Assembly: GCF_900177425.1 (NCBI RefSeq)
Contig: NZ_LT840184.1
Location: 4,380,263 to 4,444,262, forward strand
Direction: 5' to 3'
Origin: Paenibacillus uliginis N3/975
GTDB taxonomy: Bacteria > Bacillota > Bacilli > Paenibacillales > Paenibacillaceae
Length of the DNA: 64,000 nucleotides
The notes beneath the pieces are model-generated. The model was not told where the DNA came from. It did no database searches and saw nothing but the letters and a program-made list of their open reading frames with translations. The position numbers were made by a program, and so were the translations under genes. Positions 1 through 8,475 of the stretch are shown here, in pieces; positions within the stretch are counted from its first letter, which is position 1; every line of letters begins with the position of its first letter.

Positions 1-1495
1 TCTACGACAAGCCGAGCAAAATCTTCAACGTGGAAAAGGGTATGAATCTCCAAAATTTACTATGGCGGGTGAGCCGTTCTGTATTATTGCAGAGCCTTCA
101 ACCGATCATAAATACGGTGCCGCCGCTCTAATCAACATGAAAGTGCTGATGCATGTATCAGACCATCAAAAGAAAAATTTGCGTTTGATTCCTTATCCAA
201 AAGAAGGAAAGTTTAGAGTTGAGTCCGTTCACACGGATACACTCCGGGATATTACGGTCAAGACCGGGCATGACAACGAAAAAGCGAGTCATTTCTACGA
301 GAATGAAATTGTAATCCGATTCCAGCAAGAACCAACGGATCTGGAACTGAAACAAATCGCCAAGGAGATATCAGGCGGTACTCACCGTAAACTTGGCTAT
401 GCCTATATTTTTCGATCCGATCGACTGGATTACAAAGCTCTTCACACTTATTTCACTGAAAAATGGAGCCCTAAATACGCGGAGCCACATTACGTATATT
501 TAACGAACGACAAAACTCCTGATGACCCGACACTCGAAAAGGCTAATATTCCTAACGACTTACTCTTTTCCCAGTATCAATGGAACCTCCCTGCTATCGA
601 AACAAATCGGGGCTGGAACTTGTCCAAAGGAAGTAAGGACGTCATTATTGCCGTGGTTGATACGGGTGCAGACCTTAACCATACGGATTTAAACGGTCAA
701 TTCGTATCAGGCTATAACGTTGTAAATCCAGAGAAGAAGCCTACCGATGATGTGGGGCACGGCACACATGTAGCCGGTATTATCGGTGCTCTGGTAAATA
801 ACGGAGAAGGTGTTGCTGGTATGAGCTGGTATAACAAAATCATGCCTGTAAAGGCGCTGGACGCCAGCGGATCAGGCACAACCTACGCTGTTGCTGAAGG
901 TATTATATGGGCAACAGATCACGGCGCCAAAGTAATTAACATGAGCCTCGGTAATTATGCCGATTCACAATTTCTACATGATGCGATTAAATATGCCTAT
1001 GACCGTGACGTTCTGCTTGTAGCCGCTTCGGGAAATGACAATACGGAACGTCCAGGTTACCCGGCAGCTTACCCTGAAGTGCTTGCAGTTGGAGCCACCA
1101 ATCAGGATATGAGCCGTGCCGAGTATTCGAACTATGGGGATTATATCGACGTCACTGCGCCTGGTACAAATATTGCCAGCACCTATCCTGGCAATCAGTA
1201 CGCAGCTTTATCCGGTACATCTATGGCAAGTCCGCATGTGGCTGCGATGGCGGGACTCATCCGTTCCATGAATCCTGATCTGACCAATAGGGAAGTGATG
1301 GATCTCATGATTTCTCAAGCCATTGATCTTGGTGATAAAGGAAAGGACAAGTACTACGGTAACGGCCAAGTTGATGTTTTCCGATCACTGCAGGCTGCTG
1401 GCAATCAGAGTATGCCTTTACAGCTGTGGCCGCAACATGTCCTCCAGAGGCTGCAAGAAGAGCTTCACAGGTTGAGTTCAAACGATAACAAGTAA
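1..1495 (+). CDS. S8 family serine peptidase (subtilisin-like), 5' end outside window
   Basis: Subtilisin-like serine endopeptidase, probably secreted. The reading frame is open to the left edge, so the true start and any signal peptide lie outside the window; the first visible Met is at base 62. Counting from that Met, the catalytic triad is Asp200 (VVDTG), His233 (GHGTHVAG) and Ser387 (GTSMASPH). A segment at about residues 80-150 (ENEIVIRF to EPHYVYL) resembles an I9-type inhibitor propeptide. The extra 80 or so residues before it are not recognised. The protease domain reads intact to a short polar tail ending at base 1495. It is a lone plus-strand gene, convergent with the coat-like gene, and is followed by a clear terminator. 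The family is certain; substrate and specific name are not. Confidence 0.9.
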   Translation, partial: LRQAEQNLQRGKGYESPKFTMAGEPFCIIAEPSTDHKYGAAALINMKVLMHVSDHQKKNLRLIPYPKEGKFRVESVHTDTLRDITVKTGHDNEKASHFYENEIVIRFQQEPTDLELKQIAKEISGGTHRKLGYAYIFRSDRLDYKALHTYFTEKWSPKYAEPHYVYLTNDKTPDDPTLEKANIPNDLLFSQYQWNLPAIETNRGWNLSKGSKDVIIAVVDTGADLNHTDLNGQFVSGYNVVNPEKKPTDDVGHGTHVAGIIGALVNNGEGVAGMSWYNKIMPVKALDASGSGTTYAVAEGIIWATDHGAKVINMSLGNYADSQFLHDAIKYAYDRDVLLVAASGNDNTERPGYPAAYPEVLAVGATNQDMSRAEYSNYGDYIDVTAPGTNIASTYPGNQYAALSGTSMASPHVAAMAGLIRSMNPDLTNREVMDLMISQAIDLGDKGKDKYYGNGQVDVFRSLQAAGNQSMPLQLWPQHVLQRLQEELHRLSSNDNK

Positions 1496-1543
1496 AATAA
1501 AGCAGCTTTCCGCCTTAAGGGGAAGCTGCTTTATTAAATTTTT
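1496..1543 (+). terminator. Intrinsic terminator after the S8 protease
   Basis: Thirteen-base perfect stem AATAAAGCAGCTT (1496-1508) pairing with 1523-1535, loop of about 14 bases, followed by a T-rich stretch. It starts directly at the stop codon of the protease gene. Confidence 0.85.
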
Positions 1544-1599
1544 CTTAGAAACGAACTTTTTGAAGGTCTCTATGCCACTTTAATCCAGTAAAAAAATAT

Positions 1600-1869
1600 T
1601 TATTTCTTGTGCCGGGCTCGCGAAACTCGAGCGGAACGTTTCTTTGACGATTTGCCGGAAACGGTTACGCCCCCCACTTCTTCATTCTCCCTGGAGTACG
1701 TCCAAACATGATGTTGTACAGGAACACAATGCACCTTATCTACAACTTTAATCGGATGAATGACAGGTACGATTTGTGGTACAAAATGATCTTTAACAAT
1801 TATGATTGGCTCACATATGATTGGAGACACCGGTGGACAAACGCTTGGGCAAATATTTTCACAAGACAT
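1600..1869 (-). CDS. CotD-like spore coat protein
   Basis: Small 89-residue protein. The N-terminal two thirds is rich in Cys, Pro, Val and His (MSCENICPSVCPP, then VPQIVPVIHPIKVV and VPVQHHVW), and the C-terminus is strongly basic (SSKKRSARVSRARHKK). The pattern 'VP-I-HP' followed by His-rich segments resembles the CotD family of inner spore coat proteins, which fits the sporulation genes elsewhere in the window. The start ATG at 1869 has a good ribosome binding site (AAAGGAGTG). The CotD assignment rests on composition and motif resemblance only; it may be another small coat or crust protein. Confidence 0.6.
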   Translation of the reverse strand: MSCENICPSVCPPVSPIICEPIIIVKDHFVPQIVPVIHPIKVVDKVHCVPVQHHVWTYSRENEEVGGVTVSGKSSKKRSARVSRARHKK

Positions 1870-2013
1870 TGCTAGCCACTCCTTTCCGTTGATGATAACA
1901 GCTTATTACTCAGAGGCCTAATTGGTATGGACGTCTGTCCGTTAAAGACATTTATAATATAAAAATGAACGTTTGCCCGGGGTACAGGCCGTGCCACCCA
2001 TGAATAGCATCAC

Positions 2014-2070
2014 GAAAAAACGCGTACCCTCCCGGCAGATCTGAAAAGATCATCCGGAAAAATACGCGTT
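2014..2070 (-). terminator. Intrinsic terminator of rnpB
   Basis: On the minus strand an outer stem AACGCGTA / TACGCGTT (2063-2070 with 2019-2026) encloses a second hairpin (CCGG...GATC...CCGG) and is followed by a T6 run (2015-2020). It lies about 45 bases past the rnpB 3' end. Confidence 0.75.
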
Positions 2071-2111
2071 ATAATCATGCATATACCTGGGTGAAACTAT
2101 AATAATTGTTG

Positions 2112-2529
2112 CAGTTGGGAAAGCTTACCATAAGCCGGGTTCTGTGCTCTTCGTGGTCATAACGGGAACTACCCTGCCACCATAAGCGACAATCATCTAT
2201 CTAGGCCGGTCATTACTGAACGGCTCCAGCGACCAACCTGGACGCGCCTCGGGCTAAGGCTGCTTCCTCGAAAGAAGCTACGTCCCATTAGGTCTTGCTC
2301 CAAGTGGGGTTTACCAGGAACGAAGTCACCAGCGTTCCTCGGGGTCTCTTACACCTCGGTTCCATCCTTGCCTGTGCCGCGCAAAGCGGCCATCGGCGGT
2401 CCATTTCTGTGGCACTATCCTTCAACTCGCGCTGACTGGACGTTATCCAGCACCCTGCCCTATGGAGCCCGGACTTTCCTCTCGCGGCTCTCACCGCCAG
2501 CGATTGTCTGTTAAACTTTCCGGACAACA
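2112..2529 (-). ncRNA. rnpB: RNase P RNA (class A-type)
   Basis: Catalytic RNA of ribonuclease P, which matures tRNA 5' ends. The minus strand carries the universal core: GAGGAAAGTCCGGGCTCC (P4 5' side), CATAGGGCAGGGTGC, ACAGAAA, GGTAAACCCC (the L15 loop that pairs with tRNA CCA), AGATAGATGATTGTCGC (P4 3' side) and CAGAACCCGGCTTATGG. The ends pair as P1: GGAAAGTTTAAC (2510-2521) with GGTAAGCTTTCC (2118-2129). GGTGCTGGATAACGTCCAG and GGAGCAAGACC match class A (E. coli-like) rather than the Bacillus class B architecture. Exact 5' and 3' ends are estimated; the transcript probably starts near 2529. A 97-codon open frame over this gene is spurious. Confidence 0.95.
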
Positions 2530-2535
2530 CTTGAT

Positions 2536-2564
2536 AGTATACAAGGTATTCGGAGCGGATACAA
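2536..2564 (-). promoter_or_regulatory. SigA-type promoter of rnpB
   Basis: Reading the minus strand, -35 TTGTAT (2559-2564), a 17-base spacer and -10 TATACT (2536-2541). The predicted start is about 7 bases on, just before the P1 stem of RNase P RNA. Confidence 0.75.
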
Positions 2565-2651
2565 CCCATAATCGTTAGCATTTCAAGAGGATTGTTCCAT
2601 TAATGTTGTTAAATCATGACTTTCCACCGCTCTAACCCAGCAATTTCAAGC

Positions 2652-3767
2652 CTAAATAAAGCGGAAAGGCTCTGTGTTAATGCTTGAAGCTACCACCCGG
2701 GTATCATAACGATTTTCTTGTAGCTTGCTCTCCATCCATTCCGTTACTTTCAACTTCATAATCTTCTCAGCGTTGTGACCCGGATCAATAATGGCGAGGC
2801 CGGCTGCTAAAGCGTCTTGAGCTGTATGGTAATCCACATCTCCTGTTATCAGTACTTCCGCTCCCTTAAACAACACACTATTCATAAAGCTGCCACCAGA
2901 TCCGCCTATGACAGCAGCCTTTTTGATAATACGGTTAAGATCGCCGACAACACGTACATGCGGTACATCCAGTTTTTCTTTAACGATGTCCACCATTGCA
3001 GCAAGTGTTACCGGTTGACTCAGCTTTCCAACCCGGCCCAAGCCGAAGGAACGGCCTTTCAGATCCATCGGATATAAATCATAAGCCACTTCCTCATAAG
3101 GATGGGCTTTGAGCATCGCTTGTACCACCTTGTTACGGATGTTTAACGGGACAATCGTTTCGAGACGGACTTCATTCACTCGCTCCATTTGACCCTGCTT
3201 GCCTATAAATGGATCCGTTCCTTCTCTAGGAATAAAGGTACCGAAGCCTTCAATGTTAAAACTACAGTGACTGTAATTGCCGATCCAGCCGGCACCAGCG
3301 TTCAATACCGCATCCAGTACTTCTTGATGGTGGCTCTTCGGCACAAATACAACCAGCTTGGATAACTGCTCTGTATGAACATCATGAATCGGCAGTGTAT
3401 TTTCCATACCCAGCGCCTCAGCCATCCAATCGTTCATTCCGCCTTCCGTCACGTCCAGGTTAGTATGGCTTATGTATACAGCAATATCATGCTTAATCAG
3501 CTTCTCGTATACCTTGCCCATCGGCGTGTCTGTTTGCAGCTGCTTCAATGGACGGTAAATAATCGCATGGTGGGCAATAATTAGATCTGCCCCCAGTTCG
3601 ATAGCTTCTTCCACCACTTCTTCATTCACATCCAGTGCGACCAGTACTGTCTTGATTTCCTTCTGTAAAGTACCGAGCTGCAGTCCGATCCGGTCGTCCG
3701 GCATGGCCACATGCTTCGGAGCCAGCTGTTCCATGTATTGTATTACAGTTTGTCCTTTGGCAAACAT
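2652..3767 (-). CDS. yqfO: Nif3-like dinuclear metal center protein (YqfO)
   Basis: Member of the Nif3/DUF34 family of hexameric proteins with a dinuclear metal site; the biochemical role is unsettled. Visible family motifs are the metal-binding IIAHHAIIYRPL (about residues 64-75), SHTNLDVTEGGMN (about 99-111), GGSGG and GDVDYHTAQDA near the C-terminus, and DPGHNAEK. At 371 residues it is the long form with a PII/CutA-like domain inserted in the middle (about 125-235), as in B. subtilis YqfO. The ATG is preceded by AGGAGGTGCTGGC. Its first 25 bases overlap the end of trmK, so the pair is translationally coupled, as in Bacillus (yqfN-yqfO). Confidence 0.93.
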   Translation of the reverse strand: MFAKGQTVIQYMEQLAPKHVAMPDDRIGLQLGTLQKEIKTVLVALDVNEEVVEEAIELGADLIIAHHAIIYRPLKQLQTDTPMGKVYEKLIKHDIAVYISHTNLDVTEGGMNDWMAEALGMENTLPIHDVHTEQLSKLVVFVPKSHHQEVLDAVLNAGAGWIGNYSHCSFNIEGFGTFIPREGTDPFIGKQGQMERVNEVRLETIVPLNIRNKVVQAMLKAHPYEEVAYDLYPMDLKGRSFGLGRVGKLSQPVTLAAMVDIVKEKLDVPHVRVVGDLNRIIKKAAVIGGSGGSFMNSVLFKGAEVLITGDVDYHTAQDALAAGLAIIDPGHNAEKIMKLKVTEWMESKLQENRYDTRVVASSINTEPFRFI

Positions 3768-4504
3768 GCCAGCACCTCCTGAATATACTTGATATCTGCT
3801 TTGATTTCTTCCGATTTCTCCTCTGCTGAGGCTAGTTCGGATTTCGATAAGGAACGGAGGATACTGTTCAGCTTATCTACCTCTGATCTCCATTTGGCAT
3901 GAAACACAGAAGTTGGCCGCTGTATTAGCCACGGTCCTAACCGAAGCAGCCATTTCGGTGAAAGAACAACTCCATCGAGACTGCGCTCCTTATATAGTGT
4001 CTCATTCGTAATATCGAGGTCAGACTGTCCTTCAGGTATGGCGATCAACACCTCGTAAATCTTACCGTCTTCTTCCAAAATATACTCATTAATCAGCAAC
4101 CAGCCATGCTCCAGCAGCCACTTGCGAAGTGTATCTTCACCTACATTCGGCTGAAGCACCAGTCTGCTGACACTGCTGAGCTTGTCCATCCCACGGTCAA
4201 GAATGGAGGCAATTAGCCCTCCGCCCATGCCGGCAATGGTTATCACATCCACTTCACCGGGTTCCAATACTTCAAGGCCGTCTCCACGGCGTACGGTGAT
4301 CGTCTCCGTTAACCCAGCCTCTCTTACCTGTTTGACAGCCGCCTGATAAGGCCCTGCATTCACTTCTCCTGCTACAGCTGAGACGCAGATCCCAGACTGA
4401 ACGGCCGCTGTTGGTAGAAGGGCATGATCGGAGCCGATATCCGCAAGGCGGCTTCTAGGAGGAATATGATCCAATATTAACTGTAATCGATTCGATAATT
4501 TCAT
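3743..4504 (-). CDS. trmK: tRNA (adenine(22)-N1)-methyltransferase TrmK
   Basis: S-adenosylmethionine-dependent enzyme that makes m1A22 in tRNA (YqfN/TrmK family). The Rossmann-fold SAM motif is RLADIGSDHALLPTAA near the N-terminus, followed by GDGLEVL and ITIAGMGGGL, and NVGEDTLRKWL in the middle; the C-terminal part is helical and charged. I choose the ATG at 4504 (MKLSNRLQ) because it forms an ATGA overlap with the stop of the upstream gene. A longer frame to 4525 adds seven residues but has no ribosome binding site. Length is 253 residues, typical of the family. Confidence 0.93.
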   Translation of the reverse strand: MKLSNRLQLILDHIPPRSRLADIGSDHALLPTAAVQSGICVSAVAGEVNAGPYQAAVKQVREAGLTETITVRRGDGLEVLEPGEVDVITIAGMGGGLIASILDRGMDKLSSVSRLVLQPNVGEDTLRKWLLEHGWLLINEYILEEDGKIYEVLIAIPEGQSDLDITNETLYKERSLDGVVLSPKWLLRLGPWLIQRPTSVFHAKWRSEVDKLNSILRSLSKSELASAEEKSEEIKADIKYIQEVLACLPKDKL

Positions 4505-5328
4505 GATGACACCCACACAATCCATTTTTTTCGTAATACATAAAACAACACGAGCGCTATCAAAGCCTTAATCAGTATTCCAAATAGCTGATCCTGCGGT
4601 GTCTCCCCTCTCAAGAAGATCACATCAGCCTGAGGCATAAACCACAAAGTTACTCCTACTGCAAACAACACCGGTGACAGGCGTTTGAACTTATCATGCA
4701 ACAACCAGCTCAACCCAATTCCTAGCGCACTCAGAGGCAACCATCGAAGCTCAACCTCTATCCAGGAAATCTCGGGAGAAATAAAGGCGGATAGCTTGGC
4801 ATACAGAGCTGCCCAGCCCAAAAATCCGCAATACTGAAGCAAACTCATGTTCAACCAATACCCTACCAAACACCATGTCAAACTGCAAATGAATATCAGG
4901 AAAGGTACCCAAAATTGGTCATTAACTCCTTGTATATGTATGACAGCCGCTCCCATTGCAAGCATCAGGAGACTTCCAGCGGCAGCGCACATATGTCCCC
5001 ACGAAGTATGCCCGTGTTTCCTAAACACTCCAGCAATTCCATAACAGAATGTTGTGACAAAAAAGATGGAAGCAATTTGCAATGACCAGGGAAAAGAGCT
5101 AAAATAAAGACCAATAAAACAAATGAAGGAAATAATCCCAAAACAAAGAAACCATAATTTCAAGTTTCCCATTTTGAAATACTCGAATAGTGATCTGTTT
5201 TTTCGGCTATTATCCTGCTGATCACTATATAGGTTTCCCAAAAAATCACAGTACTGTTCCGGAAGCAATCTACCTCTTCTCCAGTGGGCGATTTCATCCA
5301 GAATGATTTTTTTCTTATCCTGCTGCAC
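4501..5328 (-). CDS. Polytopic membrane protein, DUF2157-like N-terminus
   Basis: About 275 residues. A cytoplasmic N-terminal helix (DEIAHWRRGRLLPEQYCDFLGNLY) resembles the start of DUF2157 proteins. Around eight hydrophobic segments follow (from LKLWFLCFGIISFICFIGLY to ALIALVLFYVL). The start is taken as GTG at 5328 because AGAGGGAAC sits just upstream; the frame extends 35 codons further but that part overlaps the rpoD terminator region. The stop overlaps the trmK start (ATGA), so it is co-translated with trmK. B. subtilis has the cytochrome gene cccA in this position. Function unknown. Confidence 0.75.
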   Translation of the reverse strand: MQQDKKKIILDEIAHWRRGRLLPEQYCDFLGNLYSDQQDNSRKNRSLFEYFKMGNLKLWFLCFGIISFICFIGLYFSSFPWSLQIASIFFVTTFCYGIAGVFRKHGHTSWGHMCAAAGSLLMLAMGAAVIHIQGVNDQFWVPFLIFICSLTWCLVGYWLNMSLLQYCGFLGWAALYAKLSAFISPEISWIEVELRWLPLSALGIGLSWLLHDKFKRLSPVLFAVGVTLWFMPQADVIFLRGETPQDQLFGILIKALIALVLFYVLRKKWIVWVSS

Positions 5329-5393
5329 GACAGTTCCCTCTTTCCTGATCCGAGCTGGCTTCCATATTAGACGCGCCTTTCGTTTTAGGCTAA

Positions 5394-5430
5394 GAAAAAG
5401 GACCTTACTGCTATAATTTGCAGAAGGTCC
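5394..5430 (-). terminator. Intrinsic terminator after rpoD
   Basis: Minus-strand stem GGACCTTCTGC / GCAG-T-AAGGTCC with an AAATTATA loop, followed by TTTTTCTT, 13 bases beyond the rpoD stop. It separates the dnaG-rpoD transcription unit from the downstream membrane protein gene. Confidence 0.85.
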
Positions 5431-5442
5431 CATGACTTACTT

Positions 5443-6576
5443 CTATTCCAGAAAATCTTTTAGACGCTTGCTGCGGCTCGGATGACGGAGTTTACGAAGC
5501 GCTTTGGCCTCAATCTGACGTATCCGTTCACGAGTAACACCAAATACTTTGCCGACTTCCTCAAGTGTTCTTGTCCGTCCGTCATCAAGTCCAAAACGAA
5601 GACGAAGCACATTTTCCTCACGTTCTGTGAGTGTATCCAGCACATCTTCCAGCTGCTCTTTTAGCAGTTCGTAAGCTGCCGCATCGGCAGGTGCCAGGGC
5701 TTCCTGATCTTCGATAAAGTCTCCCAAATGGGAATCGTCCTCTTCACCGATTGGTGTTTCTAAGGAAACTGGTTCCTGTGCAATTTTCATAATCTCGCGG
5801 ACTTTCTCAACGCTTAGTTCCATCTCGGCTGCAATTTCTTCAGGAGACGGTTCACGTCCGAGCTCTTGCAATAGCTGCCTGGATACTCTGATCAATTTGT
5901 TGATTGTCTCTACCATGTGAACAGGAATCCGAATTGTACGGGCTTGGTCAGCGATCGCACGCGTAATGGCCTGACGAATCCACCATGTAGCATACGTGCT
6001 GAATTTATAACCCTTTTTGTGGTCGAATTTCTCGACGGCTTTGATCAGTCCCATATTGCCCTCTTGAATCAAATCCAGGAACAGCATTCCACGGCCGACA
6101 TAGCGCTTGGCGATACTTACTACGAGACGGAGGTTAGCTTCAGCGAGACGCCGCTTCGCTTCTTCATCCCCATTCTCAATCCGTTTTGCCAATTCCACTT
6201 CATCATCTGCAGACAACAATGGTACGCGTCCGATCTCCTTCAAATACATACGTACAGGGTCGTTGATTTTGATACCTGGAGGCAGAGACAAGTCGTCATC
6301 AAATCCGCCGAAGTCGTCGTTATTGTTCTCATCTTGATCTTCAGATTGGCGGTGACTGCTTTCCTCATCACTCTCGTTATTTACCTCAATCCCCAAATCG
6401 CCGAGTTGCTCGTAGAATTCCTCCATTTGCTCGGGATCCTGATCAAAAGGAGACAATTTCTCCATAATATCTTTGTAGCTCAGTACGGATCTCTTTTTAC
6501 CCTGTTCAATCAACTGATCCTTTACTTGATCCAGTGTAAATTCCGTTTCTAGTTCAGTATGCTGATCATTCGCCAT
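5443..6576 (-). CDS. rpoD: RNA polymerase sigma factor RpoD (SigA)
   Basis: Housekeeping sigma-70 factor, 377 residues. The N-terminal region 1.1 is followed by an acidic linker (about 73-95). Region 1.2 begins at DPVRMYLKEIGRVPLLS, regions 2.1-2.4 contain NLRLVVSIAKRYVGRG, DLIQEGNMGLIKAVEKFD and the -10 recognition and melting helix YKFSTYATWWIRQAI. Region 3 carries RIPVHMVETINKL. Region 4.2 has the -35 helix-turn-helix TLEEVGKVFGVTRERIRQIE. The ATG follows GGGAGGAGGGAG. It lies 41 bases after dnaG, the conserved macromolecular-synthesis operon arrangement, and a terminator follows it. Confidence 0.98.
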   Translation of the reverse strand: MANDQHTELETEFTLDQVKDQLIEQGKKRSVLSYKDIMEKLSPFDQDPEQMEEFYEQLGDLGIEVNNESDEESSHRQSEDQDENNNDDFGGFDDDLSLPPGIKINDPVRMYLKEIGRVPLLSADDEVELAKRIENGDEEAKRRLAEANLRLVVSIAKRYVGRGMLFLDLIQEGNMGLIKAVEKFDHKKGYKFSTYATWWIRQAITRAIADQARTIRIPVHMVETINKLIRVSRQLLQELGREPSPEEIAAEMELSVEKVREIMKIAQEPVSLETPIGEEDDSHLGDFIEDQEALAPADAAAYELLKEQLEDVLDTLTEREENVLRLRFGLDDGRTRTLEEVGKVFGVTRERIRQIEAKALRKLRHPSRSKRLKDFLE

Positions 6577-6617
6577 CTTTCGACTCCCTCCTCCCTAGAA
6601 ACATTCAAGCTGGGCCG

Positions 6618-8435
6618 TCATTGTCTCTCTAGGGCAATAATCTCACTTGCAATTTGCGCGGCACGCATAAAATCACCGGAGCGTTCCGCCTTCATCATTT
6701 CTTCCTTTTTCTGATCAATCTGTTTCTGCTTAGGATATTTTAGTACTTCACGTATGCAATCATCGAGTACTTGAATATTCCAATCCGTAGGATTATCCAT
6801 CATGGAAATAGAGCTAACCGCCATCTCAAGCCGATCATCATGAAGCGATGACATGAACCGGCTGATATCCGGTGGTTTGTCCTGTGCGTAATAAGCATAT
6901 AGATAAGCAGCAATCGCTGCATGATCATTAATATTAAACGCTTCTCCAAGATTATCCCCCACATAACGGGCTGCCTCAGCATCCTGAAGCATCAGAGACA
7001 ACAACCGCCGTTCTGCAGCATGATACGCCGGCAGTAGCGTTGGAGCGGAAATCTGCCCTTTTTTATGCCTACCATTATTCCACCTTTTTTCCTTATTATC
7101 CCCACTGTCCATCTTTTTTTGTAATGATTGTCTCAACAGATTGCAATCCTGCTTGAGACTTTCATAAGAAAGGTTAAGTTCTGAAGATAACTCCCTCAAA
7201 TAAACTTCGCGTTCGGTTGAAGAACTCAGGACGGCAATGATCGGAAGTGCTTCCTTCGCATACGATATCTTGCCTTCTTCTTCTAGCAGTATATGGTTTT
7301 TTTTCAGATATATAAGTTTAAATTTCGTGGTCGAAACGGCTGACTCCACCACATGTCTGAACCGCTCCGCACCATACTTGCGGAAGTAGTCATCTGGATC
7401 CAATCCGTCACTCATAACCGAAATTCTTACTCTGAGGCCGGCATTTTCAAGCAGTGGTATGACTTTCATTGCAGCAGCCAACCCGGCTTTATCTCCGTCA
7501 TAAGTTACAACGACTTCATCTGCCATGGACTTCATAAGTGCTGTCTGGTTCTCTGTCAGAGAAGTCCCCATCGTTGCCACCACATTGTGAAAACCCGCTT
7601 CCCAGGTAGATATAACGTCGCCGTAGCCTTCGCATAATACGAGCTGACGCAATTTGCGTATGGACGTCTTGGCCTGGTTCAAGTTATACAAAGTGCGGCT
7701 CTTGTTAAATAACAAGCTCTCCGGGGAATTCAGGTACTTAGGCTGTCCCTCCCCTAAAATCCGGCCGGCAAAAGCAATCACTCTGCCATTCCGGTCATGT
7801 ATCGGGAACATTACCCTTCCTCTGAATTTATCCAGGTAACCCTCACTCTCATGTCTTGCGGACAGCAGCCCGCCTTTCTCCATCTCTTTCAAATCAAAGG
7901 TTCGCTTACTCAAAAATTGAACCAGTGTGTCCCACCGGTCGGGTGCAAAACCAATTTGAAATTGATCTATAATTTTGTCATTCATACCGCGTGAGCGTAA
8001 GTAAGCCATTGCTTCCTTGCCGTGCTCTGTATTTTTCAAAAGAAAATGATACAGCTTGGCAGTCAGCTCATAAGCCTCATATAAACGCTCCTTCTCCGGA
8101 TTGCGCGGGATGACTGGACCGCCCTGACCTTCCGGTAAGGCGATGTCGTTCTCTTCTGCCATGGTCTTTACAGCTTCGGGAAAGGAAAATCCTTCGATTT
8201 CCATTCTAAATTTAATGGCATTACCGCCTTTGCCGCAGCCATAGCAGTAAAAGATTTGGCGCTCCGGTGTAACCGTAAAGGAAGGGGTCTTCTCCGAATG
8301 GAAGGGGCATAGACCCTTCATATATTTCCCCTGTTTGGTAAGATGCACGTACTTGCTGACCGTGTCGACAATATCGCTTTGGGCTAGTACTGCCTCGATG
8401 ACCTCATCCGATATATTTCCTAGACCGGTACTCAT
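6618..8435 (-). CDS. dnaG: DNA primase
   Basis: Synthesises RNA primers for replication. The N-terminal CHC2 zinc finger is CPFHSEKTPS...YCYGCGKGG (about residues 43-72). The catalytic TOPRIM domain in the middle shows LVLCEGYGDVIS, ATMGTSLTE and VVTYDGDKAG. The C-terminal helicase-interaction domain is variable, as usual for the family. I take the start at the ATG at 8435 (MSTGLGNISDE) because AAGGTGG lies 5 bases upstream; the alternative ATG at 8450 has no spaced ribosome binding site. This gives 605 residues. It lies 40 bases after yqxD and 41 before rpoD, so the three probably form one operon. Confidence 0.97.
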   Translation of the reverse strand: MSTGLGNISDEVIEAVLAQSDIVDTVSKYVHLTKQGKYMKGLCPFHSEKTPSFTVTPERQIFYCYGCGKGGNAIKFRMEIEGFSFPEAVKTMAEENDIALPEGQGGPVIPRNPEKERLYEAYELTAKLYHFLLKNTEHGKEAMAYLRSRGMNDKIIDQFQIGFAPDRWDTLVQFLSKRTFDLKEMEKGGLLSARHESEGYLDKFRGRVMFPIHDRNGRVIAFAGRILGEGQPKYLNSPESLLFNKSRTLYNLNQAKTSIRKLRQLVLCEGYGDVISTWEAGFHNVVATMGTSLTENQTALMKSMADEVVVTYDGDKAGLAAAMKVIPLLENAGLRVRISVMSDGLDPDDYFRKYGAERFRHVVESAVSTTKFKLIYLKKNHILLEEEGKISYAKEALPIIAVLSSSTEREVYLRELSSELNLSYESLKQDCNLLRQSLQKKMDSGDNKEKRWNNGRHKKGQISAPTLLPAYHAAERRLLSLMLQDAEAARYVGDNLGEAFNINDHAAIAAYLYAYYAQDKPPDISRFMSSLHDDRLEMAVSSISMMDNPTDWNIQVLDDCIREVLKYPKQKQIDQKKEEMMKAERSGDFMRAAQIASEIIALERQ

Positions 8436-8475
8436 CCCAACCACCTTCATCTCTTTAGCACGTAAATAGTATTCG

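Noticed and set aside
1887..1990. Sporulation (SigE/SigK) promoter for the CotD-like gene
   Set aside because: Several AT-rich candidates exist but none matches both the -35 and -10 consensus with correct spacing.
2288..2581. 97-codon open frame on the minus strand
   Set aside because: It lies over RNase P RNA and its promoter; there is no ribosome binding site and the amino-acid make-up is not protein-like.
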